A stretch of DNA of 64,000 bases from Steromphala cineraria (Eukaryota; Mollusca; Gastropoda; Trochida; Trochidae), in contig OU744734.1 in the NCBI GenBank assembly GCA_916613615.1, positions 34,416,801 to 34,480,800 on the forward strand. Direction: 5' to 3'. The position numbers and the translations under genes were made by a program. Below the pieces are notes generated by a model. It was not told the origin of the DNA, did not search any database, and worked only from the letters and a program-made list of their open reading frames with translations. Numbering within the stretch: the stretch's first letter is position 1; each line of letters begins with the position of its first letter. This document shows positions 24,103 to 35,689 of this stretch, piece by piece.

Positions 24103-25147
24103 AGATGAGATTTTAACAAATTATTTTGAAATATCTAACCATGGTAATAATCTATAAATTTCGATAAGAATTTAATGTTCTGAAAGACAAATAATGAAAA
24201 CTAAATGCTAAAAGCTTCCTCTTTTGTGATCCATGATTGAATATTCTTGGAAATCACCTTTATACAAACGCTATTTCCAGAATTGCCAAAATAACAACAT
24301 TATTTCAAGTTTTCAATAACTACCATCTCAAATTAAATATTATTACCATTATTGAATTACATTATCGAAGAAGGTGTGATTTAGTAAGAATTTGGACTTT
24401 ATTGCAGATGCAATTGTTATAATTGATTCAAACCAAACCAACGTTTATAGCATCTCTTTTCTGTCATTTTTGCTCCATATTATTAAAGAAAAACTGGCCA
24501 GTTTACGAATATTGATATCAAATTTAAGCAAAAAGAGAGGAACAGCCTTGAAGATCCAATATCTATTACTCCAAATGAAAGTGCGTTTGTCCTGAAATGT
24601 ATGCAAAACCAAAAGAGTCCAGGATCAGACTGTTTTGCAGTCATATAATTCCAGTTGTTCTGTCTGTATATTGGGGTAACATATGCTTTTGAAAATGAAA
24701 CCATGTCAAATTTTCAAAATCTAGGTATTATAACTTGTATTCCAAACGAAAATAGAGATTGGCAATATCATACTGTCGACAAATAACGTTATTAAATGTA
24801 GATTATAAAATAGTATCTGGATAAATTGGAAATAGAATGAAAAATGTTCTCCCATATATCATTAGCGAAACACAAACAGGTTTTCTTAAACACTGTTTGA
24901 TTGGGAGAAAATACAAAAATATCATATGACATTATGAGTTACTGTGAAGTACACAAACAATTATTTTTTAATAACTGTCGATCTTTGAAAAGCGTTTGAT
25001 ACTGTACAGTGAAGTTACCTAGAGAGAGCTCTTGAGGCATTTAATTTTGGGCCTTATTTCAAACGGATCAAACTCTGTCAGTATAAAAGCAACAGCGCTA
25101 TAATAAACTCAGGACAACATCTTTAATTATTCTAATCTTGAAAAAGG
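24103..25147 (+). pseudogene. LINE reverse-transcriptase fragment, 5' part (unit C)
   Basis: Counterpart of 15236-16298, with an 18-base deletion near 24677 relative to unit B. Same decayed RT blocks, same interruption by the Tc1-like element. Confidence 0.6.
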
Positions 25148-26298
25148 TACACTCACGGGCAAATGAAAGTATAGGTCAACTTCCAATGCTCACAACATTA
25201 AAACAAAAGATAATATATCAATGCCGCGAAGATGATTTTATAGCACAATCAAATGACAATAATCAACACAAACAGATATCATTTGATCACTCCAGTATAT
25301 TTCTGCAATCTCATTTAAATAAGCAGGGGGTCAAATTTCATTGATTTCAAGTGTCTAAAATATAAACAGTGAGACCCTAAACATACTCTGTTGTTGTCAA
25401 TAAGATGTGTGACCTCCTGTCACATCAATACAGGCACGAACACGTCTCCTCATCAACGTTGTAAAACGTCGGATGACGGCGTCAGGAATACATGTACGTT
25501 GCTATTCTTTTCTAAGGGCGAAACGCTCACCCCGGCGCCTGTATACCCTCTGTGTGCCATCGTTGTGACACAGACAGAAGCGAGTTTCGTCTGTGAATAA
25601 GACTCGTCTCCAGTTCCGTGCTTGCCATCTGAAAACGCATCGCGCCCATTGAAGTTGACGGCGCTTATGTTAAGGGGTCAAGGCAATGCCCTGGAAGGGG
25701 CGATAAGCCTGAATCCCTGCTACATGTAATCTCCTTGACACTGTACGTCAACTAGCACGATGACCAAGAGCCGTTGACGCTGTTTCCATTGCCGTTACAA
25801 ATATGTTCCTCAGATCAACGGTTCGGATGTAGTGATCTTCTTGATGTGTTGTGACACGTGGCCTACCACTTCGGGGTCTGTCCTGGGTCCGACCAGTCTG
25901 CATAAGCCTGGACACTGGCAGTGGCGCGCAATGGAAGGTTCGAGCAATATGGCCGTGTGTTGCTCCCATTTCGGTCATTCCAATAGCTCGTTCTCGTTGT
26001 TCCTGAGTCAACCTTGCCATTCCTTTTGTGTTTTTTTCAGCTGCTATGATATGACAGTATCAAGCAAATCGATTGATACATATTTTATGCACTTAATTTT
26101 CATCTAATTGGTTCTAAACAGAATTCAAGATTTTTCTGTTTTCTACAGAATATAGCAACACAAGTTGCGTTGTGGCGATATTTATTATGTGTTTTAAGGC
26201 ATGCCATTATGTTAAGTATAATTTACGTTTGGTATGACCAAAAGTTTTAAATTTATATCAATATGAAGGACCTATTCTTTCTTTTGCCCGGGAGTGTA
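25148..26298 (-). mobile_element. Tc1/mariner-like element with TIRs (unit C)
   Basis: 1,151 bases, TA-bounded, same length and break pattern as the unit B copy. The minus-strand transposase N-terminus (25748-26020) reads RLTQEQRERAIGM, closer to the family consensus than the unit B version (EGAIG). The right inverted repeat has one extra change (CTATTC for CTATAC). Confidence 0.88.
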
Positions 26299-26750
26299 GA
26301 TAAGGCGACCCTATTTCTCCATATCTATTATTTATGTGTGTATTAGTCATATCTTTCTAGAACAATGAAAGGATAAATGTAGTTGAGGTTCATGGAGTTG
26401 CATATGTTACTTTCAAATTTGTTAATGATGCGAATTTAAAGTAAAGTTCTCATTATTTATAACAACATCCAGATAAATAACACAGTCAAATTCAGAAATC
26501 TCGATTTAAAGATGTACGTCTATTATGAAGATTCTAAAACATATCTCAAATGGTACCGATGTGGAAAATGATCTATTCGTGATTTAACGACTAGTTCTTG
26601 GTATTAAAAATGCTTCATAGCTTAAAAAGTGACATCAGAAAAAATGATAATTTCATCTCATATTTCAAATCGGTGAGGTTGTTACCCAATTCAGTGATTA
26701 CAATTTCAAAGGGTACACCTTCTTGAAAATATCCTTTTTATAACTCAAAA
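26299..26750 (+). pseudogene. LINE fragment, 3' part (unit C)
   Basis: Counterpart of 17450-17900, also with FVND in place of the catalytic YADD. Confidence 0.5.
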
Positions 26751-27814
26751 CGTTACAAAATCACAAAATACACATCATCACAACATTCCAAAATACATAT
26801 TTGAAAACTTCAACGCTAAATCTCATTATTTATTTGAAAGGCAACAAATACATTCAAATTAGACAAGTTAAAAAACTAAACAAATAATAAAAGAACTACA
26901 AAAGTTATTGAATCATTCATTCATTTCCTACCCAAGTGAAATGATATTTTCTCTGTTCAGCATTTTACAAACTTATCAAAATTGATTCAGATCATATTAA
27001 AGGAATATCATTGGACTCTGGAGAAAGTATGAAACACACGTGTTGCATGACCAGGAATAAAAAGTCACCAATATACAGAAACAATTAGTTCGTTTCACTA
27101 TCGTTTCTACTACGATTATAACACGATGTTTCCTTTGCCAAGCCACCGTACCTACAGTGCGTTCAACGAAGATGTTCGTGGCTGGAAGTCGTTCTTGGAC
27201 GATCTGTATCCTTGTGAGTTTCCGATGGGACACTAACACATTCAAGGAGATCTAACTACCCTTGTCTGCAACGTTCCGTTATATCGAAACTGGGAACTCT
27301 AGAAGAAAGCTTGTCTTGTGTGGAAGATGGTGAGTTCAAGTAGCTGCTAATAAGTTTGAGACATGGTAAGGTTGCAGTACAGTCAATTTGAATTTTACAC
27401 CAAGATAGTATAGCATCACAATGTGTTGGTTAACAGCTTTTCATGATCATCATGGCTGCACATAGACATTACGCAGTTGTCTGCCAAATTTTTTTAGCCA
27501 AATGAGCGGTTAAACCGCAAATCTATCACTAATTTTATTGCCTGCTCAATGATGTATAATTTAGTGAGAACGCAGTAAGAACGTAGGAGAAACCTTGTTG
27601 ACGACTTGAAAATGCACATTATCCTGTCTCGTAAAATCGTGTCCCTGTACTTTTTCTTTGCCTTTACAGTTTATAGAATAACAAGTTTATCCATTCATTC
27701 GCAAAATACTTTTACATGTGCACAAATTATATTTATTACATTTGACTCGTTCCGTATGTGTCATTATGATTGACAGCATCCTATGAAATATGGTCATTTA
27801 TTTGATTTACATCA
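26751..27814. other. Spacer downstream of gene 4
   Basis: Near-identical to 17901-18930 but keeps about 36 bases missing from unit B. A minus-strand frame at 26997-27245 matches the unassigned frame at 18148. No gene is called. Confidence 0.3.
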
Positions 27815-29602
27815 CTATTTTATGAGACAAATTTGTAAAGCATTGGAATAAGGGTATCCAACAGATGTGACCAATGTACTCAATTCCTTTCGATTCTTTC
27901 CCAAAACGTATACATTCCTTGAACTAAAAGTTGAAAAAAAGATTTTGTGATCATGGAAAAACAAACTGTTTATATCTTCCTTATGGGTGTAAATTATTTG
28001 GCATCGTCTATGAATGATATACTCAATAACTTGATTTTTTTTGGCAATATATAATATATTTCCTCTTCTATTTAATGTGAGACCATTGACATTGTATTGA
28101 TCACTGATAAGAATAGTTTCTTTTTTACCAGTATATGACATTGTTATAATATTAGCTTTCTCAGATATGTACAATACCCTGCGTTTTGGATCAGCTGATA
28201 TATATAAAGTATCTACAGGTTTTTGTTTTCTGACGACAGTTCTTTTCCCATTTACAACATTTATACTTAACACAGATGCCAGATTTTGAACCTCCACCTG
28301 AGTTCCTCTGGTAAAGAAGACAATATGTCTCTTATCATCTATTGCAATTGCTCGTGGTCTGTATGTATCCTGTATGATTCGGGATGATGAAGATGAAAGG
28401 CTCCTCAGTTCTATGACGTCACGGTTGTCCATGACTCGTGACACTACTACTTTCTTCAAGCTTGAGAAGTATTTGCAAGAATAGACTATACTGCCTGCTA
28501 CTTCTGGATATGATTTTGTTGTATTTGTTTTAGGATAAAGAATGACAGTTTGGTTATCCAGCGGTGAAAAGGAAGGGAAAACTAAAATACCCGTCTCCTG
28601 TTCCTCTTTATCAACACATTGGTGATCTGAAATAGCGAGCATGGCCTTAAGAAATAATTGTTTTACATACAAACTTATGAAAACATGAGGATAGGAGACA
28701 TTAATAATCGTCAATTATAAGGCGTTCGACATAAAGGTCAAAGTTATAAGAAAAATCATAAGAAATCATAAACCAGCTATAAGAATAGTACTTCAATATA
28801 TCAAAGATAAAACACCCCGAAGATATTTCTGTTAAGAATGAGAGAAAAGCAATGTCATTTAAGAAACTTAGATTTCAATGGTGATTTTTCGTACATGGAC
28901 GTGAATCATAAAAACAGGTTTTTGGGAACTGCGATTTAGGGAAAGACTTAAAATAAACATTTGAAAAGTGTTATTTCATTATCTAGTTGTTACCTTTACT
29001 GTACAAATTATAGTTATATTCATCAATCTTACCTTTAACACAAATATATTGTCCGCTTCTTCCTTGAATACGTCTTGTGTGTCCTCTGCAATTCAGTCTA
29101 TGGTCCTTGATAAATTGAAAAAAAAATACAGGTTAGTTTTTGAAATATGTAAAACAGAAGTAAGGTAACAAAGTGAATTGATACTGATGAATAATTTGTA
29201 CATTGTCACATATTTCGAGCATGTCTAGCACAATGCTGTCTCGGTTCCTATTCAAAATTGCAAAAAATATTTTGTTTTTAATTTGATTTTTTTAAAGTTT
29301 TATCCCATGGTTTATTCAACTCTTTTATTGTTATTTTGAGAGAGAATGATGTACATGTCATACAAACATTAGAGGAATATTTATGAAATTATTATAAATA
29401 CCCTTGACACGTTGAGAAGAAGAACATCCCCAGCTGCTGAATAATCAATTGAACAATTCAGATCGACTTGAGAATATGCAATATTTGAGCATCCAGCCAC
29501 ATGTTGACAGAAGAGAATACACATCTTAACACCAAGGGGAGATTTTCCAGCTACCAAGAGTCCACATGTTGCCAGGAGGATAAGGATTGATATTGTTTTC
29601 AT
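27815..29602 (-). CDS. Gene 4: secreted YWTD/LY-type beta-propeller protein (3 exons)
   Basis: Exons on the minus strand: 29602-29402, 29105-29033 and 28626-27815, giving 361 residues. Exon 1 begins MKTISILILLATCGLLVAG, a signal peptide, then the same Cys block as the other copies. Exon 2 reads DHRLNCRGHTRRIQGRSG, losing the NCT glycosylation sequon of genes 2 and 3. Exon 3 is nearly identical to gene 3 beyond its first codons, with DHQCVDKEE (an extra Cys) and ILYPKTNTTK near its start. It is the outermost copy on the promoter side of the array. The TATA/GATA block upstream is kept, but the exon 1b duplicate is absent because homology stops near 29771. Confidence 0.74.
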
Positions 29603-29706
29603 ATTAGGGGCAGCTCTTGTAAGACCTCTCCGTGTCACTACTCAAACCGTCTACTGAATGAATTGTTTTGAAAGAGAATTCTTAAAGAGTTGGCGAAGAT
29701 AAGCGA

Positions 29707-29719
29707 CATAAAATATACC
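29707..29719 (-). promoter_or_regulatory. TATA-like box of gene 4
   Basis: GGTATATTTTATG with the neighbouring GATA-type site, conserved in all four copies, about 105 bases upstream of the start codon. Confidence 0.45.
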
Positions 29720-29842
29720 ATATCTTTAAATCATCATTTGAGGAGCTGTTTAAAAGATTTATGATCATAGATAAAAGCGGTTATCTATTAGATATAAATG
29801 ATCATGATATGAATATGATTTGGTTCTTTAACATACTTTTCA

Positions 29843-30207
29843 TTAAAGAAGCAAGAGCACGTTTTTAAGAAATTTTATGTTTTAAATTTTTCACTGTTAA
29901 TTGAATGTCAAAACCAAATGTATTATTTGGTATTTTGAGTGTCAAAAATCTCACACAAAATCAGAGCAATCACCCATAATCTGAGACCAAATTATAAAGA
30001 TTCATATAACGTCCGTTGGCGGCAATTTTTGTGTGAACACATTTAATTCATTTTGTGTAAGAAAAATGAATCGCATGGCTGAACATTACATTAAATATTT
30101 TTATTGCTGCTTCATTTAATTTGAATATATTGTCTTCCAGTTGGAACCGATTATTTTAATTTTCCTGACATCTTTCTTTTTAAAAAAAATGCCAATGACC
30201 CTTTTAA
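29843..30207 (+). mobile_element. TTAA-flanked MITE, copy d (diverged)
   Basis: TTAA at 29843-29846 and 30204-30207. The ends are degraded (AAGAAGCAAGAGCACG; ATGACCCT), but the interior matches copies b and c, including the GTGTGAACAC and GTGTAAGAAAAA words. An independent and older insertion, placed just outside the array. Confidence 0.8.
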
Positions 30208-30754
30208 GGTTGCTCTTTCACAATCTGTGTATGTAACAAATGAAACTATATCAAAGACTTAAGACTGTTTAGGTAATTCTTGACATCAGTATTGTGACAA
30301 GGAAATTGCTAAATATTAAGAAGAGTTATGCAGAGGCCATACATGGGTTTCAAATGACTTTACTGTTTCATGTTACTTTAATGCTAAATAGGCCATTCTA
30401 GGCCCAGCCCTATCAGATGTTTGAAAATAACCAATCTCTCATGACCAGTCTAAGAAAACCTTATGAGAGAGTATCAAGTATATGCTAGGTTTACTTCAAA
30501 CTGTCTCACGACTCAATTGAGCTTTAAATGACTTCATATTAAATATATTGTTTGTATATTCTTGTTTATTTTCGAGTCCAATATTTGGAAGCTACTCTTC
30601 CATCTATTGAGGTGGACCCCAGACAATCTTGAGTAAAATCGGGAAAGTGTTTCCGTAAAATTGAGATAGCAATAGCCCAAAACACTAGCAAAAGTCCGAC
30701 ACTCATTTAAATTCATCAATTTAGGCAAGCCCCAAACCAGTGTAAGTAAGAAAA
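30208..30754. other. No recognised feature
   Basis: AT-rich sequence between the array and the Gypsy relic. The short minus-strand frames have no recognisable motif. Confidence 0.4.
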
Positions 30755-30935
30755 TGTCGTGTCGCATCATGCGGAATGCGGATTATTCCGTTCCACCTTA
30801 AAGTTATGCTTTTGTATTACCTGACCGGAAGTAAATAAATCGACCATGGTAACCGAAACTGTTTGTGGTGTTATTGCATGTTCAAGAAGTTGAAGCCGTA
30901 CAAATGTATGACATAGGCAACAGTACATAATAACA
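30755..30935 (+). repeat. Possible short LTR of a Ty3/Gypsy relic
   Basis: A 181-base block beginning TGTCGTG and ending AACA directly before TTGGCGACGAGG, which could be a primer-binding site (30937-30947). It contains AATAAA near 30834. The TG...CA ends and spacing to the gag-like frame fit a 5' LTR. No second copy is present downstream, so the call rests on position alone. Confidence 0.35.
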
Positions 30936-31006
30936 TTGGCGACGAGGTAAATTAAGGTCACAAAGAAGCCGTAAAACTGTGAATTTTGTAACTGTTCAGT
31001 GACAAA

Positions 31007-31339
31007 ATGGCAGAATTTAGCGATGTTCGTGCGATGCCAGCGTTTGACCTCTCGGGTGATGCGAGCATCGTGAGTATTCGTTGGAAAGCTTGGATAGAAG
31101 AATTCGAAGCATATGCTGACAGTAAGGCTTTATTTGTTGAAGGAGAAAAGGCAGATAATCAGGCACAAAGGCGTGCATTACTGTTGTACACAGCAGGAGC
31201 TGGCCTTAGAGGTGTTTTTAAAACATTGCAAGAACGTGGGGCGTCACATGAATATTTCAAGGCAGTTAAAGCGTTGAATGATCATTTGATTGTGAAACCT
31301 AATGTGACTTACCAACGACACATATTCAGAGAACTGTAA
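31007..31339 (+). pseudogene. Gag-like fragment, Ty3/Gypsy family
   Basis: 110 codons. The N-terminus contains FDLSGDASIVSIRWKAWIEEF and AYADSKAL, then RALLLYTAG and a KAVKALNDHLIVKPN block, matching the capsid start of metazoan Gypsy Gag proteins. The frame stops soon after the first conserved capsid block, where a full Gag would go on for some hundreds of residues. It is followed directly by a pol fragment in another frame, so most of gag, the protease and the linker are deleted. The start codon lies 60 bases after the putative primer-binding site. Confidence 0.65.
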
Positions 31340-31374
31340 ATCTGATCATCTAAGACGTAAGTTTCTGAAAAAGG

Positions 31375-31629
31375 GTGATGAATCTGAATATCAATGCTGT
31401 GCGTTCTTCATCAGATATTCCTGAATGTCTCAGCAAATACCCTGAAGTATTTCTTGGACTCGGTAAAATAAAAAATAAGAAGATCAAGCTCAAGATTGAT
31501 CCAGATGTTAAACCGATTGCTCAGCCCATGCGACGTGTTCCAATTGGATTGCGTGAGAAGGTCGAGTCTAAAGTACTAAAACTCATTGCAAAGGATATCA
31601 TAGAACCAGTTGAAGAACCAACTCCATGA
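31375..31629 (+). pseudogene. Reverse-transcriptase N-terminal fragment, Ty3/Gypsy family
   Basis: 84 codons with YPEVFLGLGKIKNKKIKL, DPDVKPIAQPMRRVP and DIIEPVEEPTP, the well-known run-up to the first RT motif of Gypsy Pol proteins. The frame ends right where the RT fingers would start, and none of the catalytic palm (motif A or YxDD) is present. With the gag piece it forms an internally deleted, 3'-truncated relic with no coding potential for transposition. Confidence 0.75.
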
Positions 31630-32366
31630 CCGTAGACCTAAACCACTCTAAATTTAATTTGGGGTAGCTCTTTACACTATTTCTGCCATGTCCTTAAGGA
31701 AGGGGGGGGGGGGGGAACACGTATGATCTAACTGTAAAAAAACTCGTCATTATGTAAACTGCACGAAAAAGTATATGATTGTTCTTGCAAAAGGGAGAAA
31801 AAATCGTACTAACCTATTGAATGATAATTTACCTATAAACCATCAGAAAAAAATGCCAAATTCACATTTAATGAGTGTGCAACAAACGTGACTTTGATAA
31901 AAGTGCTATTAAAGCCTAGCGAGTAGCGGATATCTACCCATGCACCCCGCCTCTGAATGGAATAACGAATTTATCTTACCGAATGTTTAACCTAACGCAT
32001 ATAATATGAAGATAAAGAGTAAGGACTGCGTAAGTCATGTTACTATAGTTTGTTCAAAGCTACATATCGGTTGATCAAAAGTAACCAGCTTGATAATGTG
32101 TTCGAGGTAACATACATGGTACATTTCAAGACGCTCAATCTGCACGCTTTATATGTGCCGGGGTATAAATGATTTATTACCCGGCTCAAGAGGTTGATAT
32201 TATTTAGGGTTATGTGGACAAATCAGAGATCGAGATTTTTACATGAGGTAGGATAATGACTTTTGTTCCTTATGACTTGTTTTGCTGTTTTGTAACGGAA
32301 ATTGAAACTGACCTCCGGTTGCAAGATTTGGTGAACTAACTCAGAATCCTATTTGCTACTTTAATG
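31630..32366. other. Unannotated DNA with a 14-base G run
   Basis: No gene is recognised. A G homopolymer at 31702-31715 stands out in AT-rich sequence. Possibly the decayed remainder of the Gypsy relic. Confidence 0.4.
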
Positions 32367-32730
32367 TTAAAGGGGAAGTAGCACGTTTTTAAGGGGAATA
32401 TAATGTGATGTCAGGAAAATGAAAATTAATGGTTCCAGTTGAAAGACAATGTATTTAAACTAAATGGAGCAGTAATAATTCAAATATATAGTGTAAAGTT
32501 TAGCCATGCGATTCCTTTTTCTTACAGAAAATGAATAAAAGGTGTTCACAAAAAATGGCCGCCAATGGATGTTATGTGAATCTTCATACTTTGTCCTCTG
32601 ACTATGGATGATTGGCTTGTGTAATGAGATTTTCGACAGTGTCAAAATAATACATTTAGCATTAACTTACAATTTTCAGTGAACATTTTGAAATATAAAA
32701 TTATCAAAAAACATGCTACTGCCCCTTTAA
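32367..32730 (-). mobile_element. TTAA-flanked MITE, copy e
   Basis: Complete, in reverse orientation relative to copies b and c. TTAA at 32367-32370 and 32727-32730; ends AGGGGAAGTAGCACG and ATGCTACTGCCCCT. The interior matches copy a at the window start more closely than copies b and c by eye. Confidence 0.88.
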
Positions 32731-33643
32731 GGTTTTTGGTTCAATGTGTCAGTACCTGCTCACACTATATTGTAGGTGCCCGTATGTGTTCATGTCATGA
32801 TTGACAGGTTTGTTAAAATATATTGGCCTGAATTTGTACATAAATAATACCATTGGACATTGCTTCACATCGTAATATTAATATTCAGCGGAAATTATGA
32901 ACAGAGGTCAAATAGATAATCTTTTATCAGACGGCCACAGACGAGAATTTATTATGTACTTTCAAGAACTAGTGGGTAAATTTTTTAAAGGTATTTAGTT
33001 ATGCTTTATCAAATGGGTATTAAACAATGCTTGTCTATACCAAAATCATATATCTAACCTCGTGACAAAAGATAACAGAATCACTTAATCTGAAAGAATA
33101 TTATTATCATACATTTTATTATCAATGACAAGAGTTGTATTGTTCAATGATTATTTAGCCACAATGCCCTAAACTTGTGTATGTTAAGCTTGAAATCAAT
33201 AAAACTATCCGTCTAAATGAAAACCTGTACGGAAAATGACTTTTCAGTTGTTCTTACAGATACTTTTGTTTGTAGAAAGAAATCGAATTTCATCAGTTAC
33301 CCTTAGTGACCTTTCATGATGTGAAATAGATATGTATGTTTGATTTTTTATCTCTTTCCGGATGGTTTTTAAAAATGATCTGAAAATAAAAATGATAAAA
33401 AAGGTTTATCATAGAGCAAGATTTAACGGTTAATTTTTTTTTCTGAAAGGAGTAAGAGGCTTAAGTAAAGCCAATATATTTCAAAAGGACTGTATTAAGG
33501 TATAGAATAACAAGGTCAACACAAAGACAAAATACAACAAATTAATAAACTTTAAACAGGTGGAACGAAACGAAGCCATGATAACTTTCAGGAGTGGTAA
33601 AATATATCATTTGACGACAGAATATATTTTACCTAATTTTTTT
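32731..33643. other. No recognised feature
   Basis: AT-rich sequence with only short chance reading frames. Confidence 0.4.
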
Positions 33644-34048
33644 TCAAATCTGTCGTAGGAACTTTCTTCTCAGCAATACCGATTGAAGTGTTAAAACTTG
33701 CCCAGGGCCAAATTGGAAGCTAGGTCCTTTCAAAGGTCGCAGATCTTCAGTTGTAAAGGGAGGAAGCCTTTTAGGTTTTCTAAAGAAAAATACGAACATC
33801 CGAGAGAAAATACCACTTATTGTTGTATTAAATTCCTTTCTAACTGCGTACACGACTTCACATGGATGAACTTTATTTACCAAAATGATTGACTCAAAAC
33901 CAAAGACCGCAGTCCTTTTCAAGAACACTTCTTCAATTTTAGCTTCATTCCGCAAAAAAACTTCGATTGCAATTGACGACTGAACACGTTTTGTATTGCA
34001 GAAGGGGTTTGATATTTTTACAACTTTCAAGGATACGTTTTCATCCAT
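33644..34048 (-). CDS. Unrecognised 134-codon reading frame
   Basis: One of the longest isolated frames in an AT-rich stretch. The product starts MDENVSLKVVKISNPF, has a basic middle (FFRKPKRLPPF) and no clear signal peptide, membrane segment or known domain. A diverged relative of its N-terminal part lies at 54240-54360 on the same strand (QIAIEAFLR and NEEVFFRLIMVFGLE against SIAIEVFLR and IEEVFLKRTAVFGFE). That suggests an exon family or a dispersed repeat. No splice sites or promoter could be assigned, so it may not be a gene. Confidence 0.3.
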   Translation of the reverse strand: MDENVSLKVVKISNPFCNTKRVQSSIAIEVFLRNEAKIEEVFLKRTAVFGFESIILVNKVHPCEVVYAVRKEFNTTISGIFSRMFVFFFRKPKRLPPFTTEDLRPLKGPSFQFGPGQVLTLQSVLLRRKFLRQI

Positions 34049-35166
34049 AGCATTGTAAGATTTAAACCAAATCCATCCAATTCTGATAATAAAATCTCAA
34101 TGATTACTTTAATCCTGTACTTCACAATTTGTAAAGTTTTAAATCAAATATAAATGTCTCTAGCTTGACTCATAACGATTGCGAGTTTAGAAGATAAGAT
34201 CATGAAAATAAAATTTATGCTGATGGACAAATGAAACGATGTATTTCAAATAATAAATAAGCTAAATACATACTGGCTAAATATGTTTACTTCGCAATAG
34301 ACGGCTTCAATTTATTTTAATGAAAAGCTTGCATTTTGTTATATTTAATTCATTCTGATCGAAATGCATCTTATGGTTGTACATTTTGTTTGAAATTTGC
34401 ACATAAGGAATGTTCGCGTTCGACTTTAAATTAAATTAAGAGCTACATGTATAATAATTCCGTTTTATGCCGCTGATTTTCAAACACAGTATGTTTATCA
34501 CCTAAGTGATCACTGTTCTTTATGTACTTCTTTTAATGCGTATATCACTTATTGCTTAGCTACAATAGTTACAATTATTCCTGGTTTACTGCACAATTTC
34601 ACAAAAAGCCATTGTTGTTATTGTCACTAAGTTTTCTAATATCAAATTACCAATTTATGCAAATGCTTAACGGTCAGATAATGTGGAAACTGACAAAACA
34701 ACTACAGTTCACAGTTAATGTCAACAATGTATCAATGACATCATGTTAGGCTAGATAAACGGTCTTAAACAAGTTTAACAGAGAAGAACATAATTATTTC
34801 ATTTGATACAATAATAGTTTTATTAGTATATTTTTTGTACAAAACCTTTCTAATGTATTCTGTATATAACCATCATTTCAAAATCATTCCTAGCTGTACA
34901 AAATACCCGTTAAAATGTGGCTTCTGTGAAATATCACCAAATGTATAAATTTGGTTATTTGGTTTATCGTTCCATATTCTCTGATTGCCTAGCAATAACA
35001 GCTCCTGAACGTTCCAGGGCATTTCACAGAATAAGAAATTATTATGATTTATTGACACAAAATAAATCTAATTAAATCAAATACAGGCAAGCGTCTAACG
35101 CGAAAAAAATATATACATATGCCATGTTTAGAAACTATATATTCAATGACGTGGGTTAATATTCCG
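34049..35166. other. No recognised feature (left flank of DIRS element)
   Basis: Very AT-rich DNA up to the insertion point. I see no gene or repeat. The contrast in base composition with the element that follows is sharp. Confidence 0.45.
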
Positions 35167-35186
35167 ATTATTTAGTTACTAACCTC

Positions 35187-35344
35187 CGACAAGTGACCTT
35201 AGCCTGTTAGCCATATAACATGTAATCGACTCATTCCCACTGATGTAATGAAACATCATTACCCAGAACAATCAGAGTTATCCGCCCGTCACTAGCTCAC
35301 TAGGTGGCGTGACCTGTCATCCAATTAGATTCATTCACATTACA
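35187..35344 (+). repeat. DIRS left inverted terminal repeat
   Basis: About 155 bases matching the reverse complement of 41430-41583 with very few differences (for example CTAGCTCACTAGG here against the CTAGCCCACTAGG complement on the right). It starts in GACAAGTGACCTTAGCC and ends near CATTCACATTAC. Confidence 0.9.
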
Positions 35345-35689
35345 GAGTCGGTATTGTGCAGACGTGTTTCTGTATCTCTCCCGATTGTATTGAGCTATTT
35401 AACGTGTTTTGTTGTTTGTTGACTTACTTTATTCTTGTTCCTTTTCCCTTTTGGTCTGTCTATCTGTCTCTTTGCAGGGTATTCAGCCCCCGTGGTGGAA
35501 TACTGTGTATTGAGAGTTTTCAGTTGACACAGCGTGGTGTCAACTTAGTGGCAGGCTGTAGCACGTGCTGTCGATTCGCTCGTGCTGCACGTGCTAGGCG
35601 AGCGACGGGCCGTCGCTCTCTCTATCTCCTTGTCACGCACGCTTCGCCTGGGGCGAGGCGCTTCTTGCCGGTGGGGTGGGACTGACGCT

